From positions 1 to 64,000 of the forward strand of contig MEHQ01000533.1 of NCBI GenBank assembly GCA_008828725.1: 64,000 nt of DNA, read 5' to 3'. The position numbers and the translations under genes are program-made. Below, one piece after another: positions 55,185 to 64,000 of this stretch. The stretch is from Saccharina japonica. Its lineage: Eukaryota; Sar; Phaeophyceae; Laminariales; Laminariaceae. Each line of letters begins with the position of its first letter. Within the stretch, counting starts at the first letter, position 1. Under the pieces are notes generated by a model. The model made no database searches. It saw only the letters and a list, made by a program, of their open reading frames with translations, and was not told the origin of the DNA.

Positions 55185-55643
55185 CTATTTTATTGTATCC
55201 ACCCCAACCAACGCTAAACACCAGTCACCGGGCACCAATATCGCCACCGCAAACACCGCCACAAGCAGTAGCAGCGCCGACCTTCGGCACGAAGCACTAA
55301 TCCACGCGTTACCCCCCCGCTGAACCACGGGAAGACGCAAGTAACGGCCCCCTCCCCAACTCAGCCACCCTCGCGACGACACTACCGTTGCCCCCCCGCT
55401 CCCCCTCTGGCAACCACGCTGATAGACGAGGGCGATCACAGACACCACGAAAGGTGCCACGAGACAACAGTTTCGGGCGACGCCAGTCAAACCTTTAGGA
55501 AACCCCACACTAAAACTAGTAAAATAGTATAGATGGTCGTTCGTCACAGGCCTAAACTGTCGACCCTCTCCTGACGTATGTGGCGACCACTGACAAAAGT
55601 TGCCGGCGAGTCCGTTTCTTCCACTCTCCATTCGCCTCAACAC
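55185..55643 (-). CDS. Hypothetical small membrane protein
   Basis: A 152-codon minus-strand frame with two hydrophobic stretches, CLVAPFVVSVIALV (about residue 60-75) and SALLLLVAVFAVAILVPGDW (about 120-140), and a stop after VDTIK. No homology is recognised. The ATG at 55643 has no clear support and the region borders CAG repeats, so it may be a chance frame. Confidence 0.2.
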   Translation of the reverse strand: MLRRMESGRNGLAGNFCQWSPHTSGEGRQFRPVTNDHLYYFTSFSVGFPKGLTGVARNCCLVAPFVVSVIALVYQRGCQRGSGGATVVSSRGWLSWGGGRYLRLPVVQRGGNAWISASCRRSALLLLVAVFAVAILVPGDWCLALVGVDTIK

Positions 55644-56454
55644 GCCGCTGTCAACATTTTTTATGCGACTTCCCCGAGACCTAAATGCGCATTAAAAAAA
55701 AATGACGACGACGCGCGGGACTCCGCCGGAGGCCAGGCCGAACCGTTCTACTACCCGTTCCACAGACCGTTCCACGGAACGGTCCGAAGCAGCGGCAGCG
55801 CCGCGATTCAGGGGAGGGGGGCGGGGGCGGCGGGAGAGGGACCTGTCGACAGTCGTCGCACCCCCTGATGACGACAGAAGAAAGCAAAAAGGTCTCGTTA
55901 TTGTTTTGTCTTGTCTTGGTTTATTTGTTTTCGACACAGATCGAACGAACGCGCCATCTTATTTGATGCGGTAACACCCACCATCACCATCGCCACCACC
56001 ACCACCACCACCACCACCATCCATCCTTCTCACCGTCACACACTGCCCAACGGAAAAACTAAAAGACGGCGTCGCCGAACGGGGCACCGCTCCACCACCC
56101 CTCCCCTCTCCCACTACGCAAACAAATCTATCAATCAGCCCCCCCCCCCCACCCCCACCCCCCCCCTCCTCATCTATATCGCAACGATCGAACGGAACGC
56201 AATGGGCTCCGACCAGTCCTCAATGTCATATAACAAACGATAGTCCGCCCCGACTGGCCACTGGCTGATTTGTACATTTCTTGCATCCCTTTCAGTGGCC
56301 GGCTCAAACCGGCCCCTTCAAGGACAGACAGACATGCTTCAACACGCAGCAGCATCCCCTACACGCCTCACCCCACGCGCCTTCGCCCCATCCCCTGCAA
56401 CGCCCCCATCCCCCCCTAACAGACACGCCTCCATCTCCAGCGTGCCGCTCCTCT

Positions 56455-56810
56455 TTCAAGATCTGATCTGTGCCCGATCGCAGCGGTTCAAGTCGAACCT
56501 GTGCCCAACCACAGCGGTCATAAGCAAACCCGCGACCATCAACAGCGTGTCGATATAAGACCCGCGCCGAATCACGAGCGGTCCGACTCAGCCCCGCCAA
56601 TCACACGGTCGAGTCCAAACTGCGCCAACACAGCAAGTTGGTATCAATGCGCCAAATCCAGCAGTGATCCAAAACCCTGCGGCCGCATCACAGCGTCGAG
56701 ATCATTCTGCGCCCAATAAACAGATCGAAATCAAAAAACCCGCAACCAATCGCAGCAGTCGAAATCAAACCCACATCCAATCACAGCGGTCGAAATCAAA
56801 CTTACCCAGC
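56455..56810 (+). repeat. ~33-bp degenerate minisatellite (AGCGGTCGAAATCAAAC)
   Basis: About ten variable units of CACAGCGGTCGAAATCAAAC plus CCGCAACCAAT. The right end is the best preserved. Confidence 0.8.
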
Positions 56811-57067
56811 CCGGACCAGCCCTCCCCTTCCCTTAAGCCGACCTGAAGAGAAATATTGACCGCGGCAGTTGTTACTTGGGCAGGGGGGGCGGGCTCGCGA
56901 CGTCGGGGCGAAAAAGAGTGGAAAGGTGATAGGAGGAAAAAATGAAAAAGAAGGGGCGATGCTTAACTTCCGCAAGGCCTGCTCCTCAATGCTTGTGACA
57001 AGCAAGACAAGAGCAAGACATGTAAAGACAGGAGATGGACGAAAAAGACGTGGGGGGCAGGAAAGGA

Positions 57068-57091
57068 GGAGGGGGGGGGGGGGGGGGGGGG
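57068..57091 (+). repeat. G homopolymer
   Basis: An uninterrupted G run of just over 20 bases, opposite in strand sense to the C runs of family C. Confidence 0.9.
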
Positions 57092-57174
57092 TGAGAAGGC
57101 TATAGTTGTAGAGAAAACGCTACTGTAGGGCTGAGGGTGGGTAGGCTAACTACGTACAAGTCTCGGGACTATTA

Positions 57175-57565
57175 ATAGTTGGTATTCATAGTTGGCTAGA
57201 CATTGAATAGTTGAGTAATAGATGGCTGGACGTTAACTGCTGGTCGGCTAGACATTACATCGTAGTTATTAATAGATGGCTAACACATTACATCGTTGTT
57301 GGTTAGCTAGACCTTACACAATTGGACAGACAGTACATCGGTGATAATTGGCTAAGCATTACATAGTTTTTAAGTTGGCAAGGCATTGAATAGCTAACAA
57401 TAGTTGGCTAGACGTTCACATGCTATTACGGGGAATTCTAGGAACTAGGATCTGCGGTACACAAAGAAAAACTATAAATTTGCCTATTTTTACTAACAAA
57501 ATTAGGTCCCTATTTACTATGTATGGTCCTCCGTAAGAGTCGGCTAGACATTACATCGTTGTTGG
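57175..57565 (+). repeat. ~33-bp degenerate minisatellite (GGCTAGACATTACATCG)
   Basis: About ten units of TTGGCTAGACATTACATCG with varying spacers. Confidence 0.75.
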
Positions 57566-58017
57566 TTCATAACAAAAACGTCAAGTTCTGCGTCTTGTTT
57601 CTCTGACTGGCAAGCATTCGTGGCTCAACGTGTGTGTTTGCTTCACTCAAAACGACTAAATCAGGTAGTTGGCTAGGTTTGCCACCCAACTAATAACTGG
57701 CCGTCAAGTAGGATGGGGCGTTATCTTCCCCGCGTGCTGCGGGACCTCGCCATTGTCCTCGGCAGTAACTCTCGCCACGTGCTGGCTCTATTTGAGCCCG
57801 AGCCAATCAGCAATCACCCGGTCGGGTTGGGGTTTCCACACCTTGCGGGGCGGTATCAACCCCCCTACTTTTTCTCTCCGTCCGTTCTAGTTCGTACAGC
57901 ACGCGGCGTCAGGGTTGTTTTCCTGGGGCATGGACTTCTCGGTATTTTGTTACTGTACAGTAGTTCAAAGCTAAAACCATGGACCTCTCTGTCCGCTTCA
58001 TCGTTGACCGTTTTGTT

Positions 58018-63355
<5,338 letters not shown>

Positions 63356-63359
63356 CTTC

Positions 63360-63463
63360 AAAACGCAGCAGTAGCCGTAGTAGCAGTAGTAGTAGCAGTA
63401 GCCGTAGCAGTAGTAGTAGTAGTAGTAGCCAGTAGTAGTCGTAGCAGTAGCCGTAGTAGTAGC

Positions 63464-63501
<38 letters not shown>

Positions 63502-63511
63502 CCGTAGTAGC

Positions 63512-63549
<38 letters not shown>

Positions 63550-63605
63550 AAGTGGTAGCAGTAGCAGCAGCCGTAGTAGTAGTAGTAGCCATAGTAGTAT
63601 CAGCA
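63360..63605 (+). repeat. (AGT)n / CCGTAGTAG tract
   Basis: Over 200 bases of GTA repeats with CCGTAG interruptions. On the minus strand it forms the end of the intron just before B56 exon 63260-63355, where a pyrimidine tract would normally be. Confidence 0.9.
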
Positions 63606-63685
63606 ACAACGAAACATTAAACCGGGACAGCAGCAAAAAACAGAAGACATTGAGGGGGGCGCGCGAACACGTTCCTATCGCGCGA

Positions 63686-64000
63686 NTTTTACAACAGGCA
63701 TATGGCATATTTTTAGAGAGGGTCAGAGGGACGCATGGTCTATAACCCTTTTACCATAAAACATTATCCCACACTACTATAGTTCCAAGTAGTTTGCCAC
63801 AGGAAACGTGGGTCAAGTTCACATGTTCACATAACAGAATGCACAAAACCGGAAACAAACATAGAAAAGAGGGAAGCGGCACACCTCGAGATGACTTGTA
63901 TATAATAGGCACAATACCTGCGCTTCCATGAGCAACTCCAGCACATCCTCCAGCTCGTTCAAGAAGAGGACTTGCTTAGAGCTACAGCTCCATGGCCAGA
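63686..64000 (-). repeat. Right-end duplication, second copy after an N
   Basis: After a single N at 63686 the sequence repeats 63029-63340, including a second copy of the B56 exon (about 63917-64000, incomplete at the edge). As at 9361, an N directly precedes repeated local sequence, so this is probably an assembly overlap or second allele and not a real second exon. Confidence 0.85.

Overview
This is a stretch of nuclear DNA from an intron-rich eukaryote. Most of the six-frame open frames are noise from repeats. Coding sequence shows up as short, GT-AG-bounded exons 60-370 bases long, separated by repeat-filled introns of 0.1-2.7 kb, next to one long intronless gene. Degenerate TTAGGG-like tracts, tRNA-headed short repeats, many small inverted-repeat elements and CAG/CAA/GTA tracts all fit an algal or protist genome. 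A brown alga or another stramenopile is my best guess, but this is inference and no marker gene in the window proves it.

Three genes can be assigned to families. (1) An intronless 994-residue protein (21094-24078, +) has a hydrophobic N-terminus, a long alanine-rich coiled coil built on 42-residue repeats, and a C-terminal opioid-growth-factor-receptor (OGFr) conserved domain. (2) A complete six-exon HTATIP2/TIP30-like NAD(P)-binding protein (31966-41151, -) spreads 262 codons over 9.2 kb, and every splice phase closes. (3) The C-terminal exons of a PP2A B56 regulatory subunit (58018-63355, -) run toward the right edge; its 5' exons lie outside the window. Three further phase-consistent minus-strand gene models have no family I recognise: 14640-15843, 16199-19818 and 26994-27544.

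Layout: 1-6 kb, an old two-copy repeat block with nested small elements and SINEs. 6.9-13.6 kb, two versions of one locus placed in tandem across a single N; they differ by a SINE, a 2-kb transposase-bearing insertion and a 0.3-kb insertion, which looks like two alleles laid end to end. 14-20 kb, two unrecognised genes. 21-24 kb, the OGFr gene. 24-31 kb, simple repeats and one small gene model. 32-41 kb, the HTATIP2-like gene with MITEs, a Harbinger-like element and telomere-like arrays in its introns. 41-58 kb, mostly minisatellites, foldback DNA and poly-C-terminated repeats. 58-64 kb, the B56 gene, ending in a second N-flanked duplication.

The most unusual pattern is that both recognised spliced genes carry decayed copies of their own exons in the intron just downstream of the real exon. 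In one case this is a tandem array of an exon's 3' end that still keeps some splice donors. The genes show no evident shared pathway.
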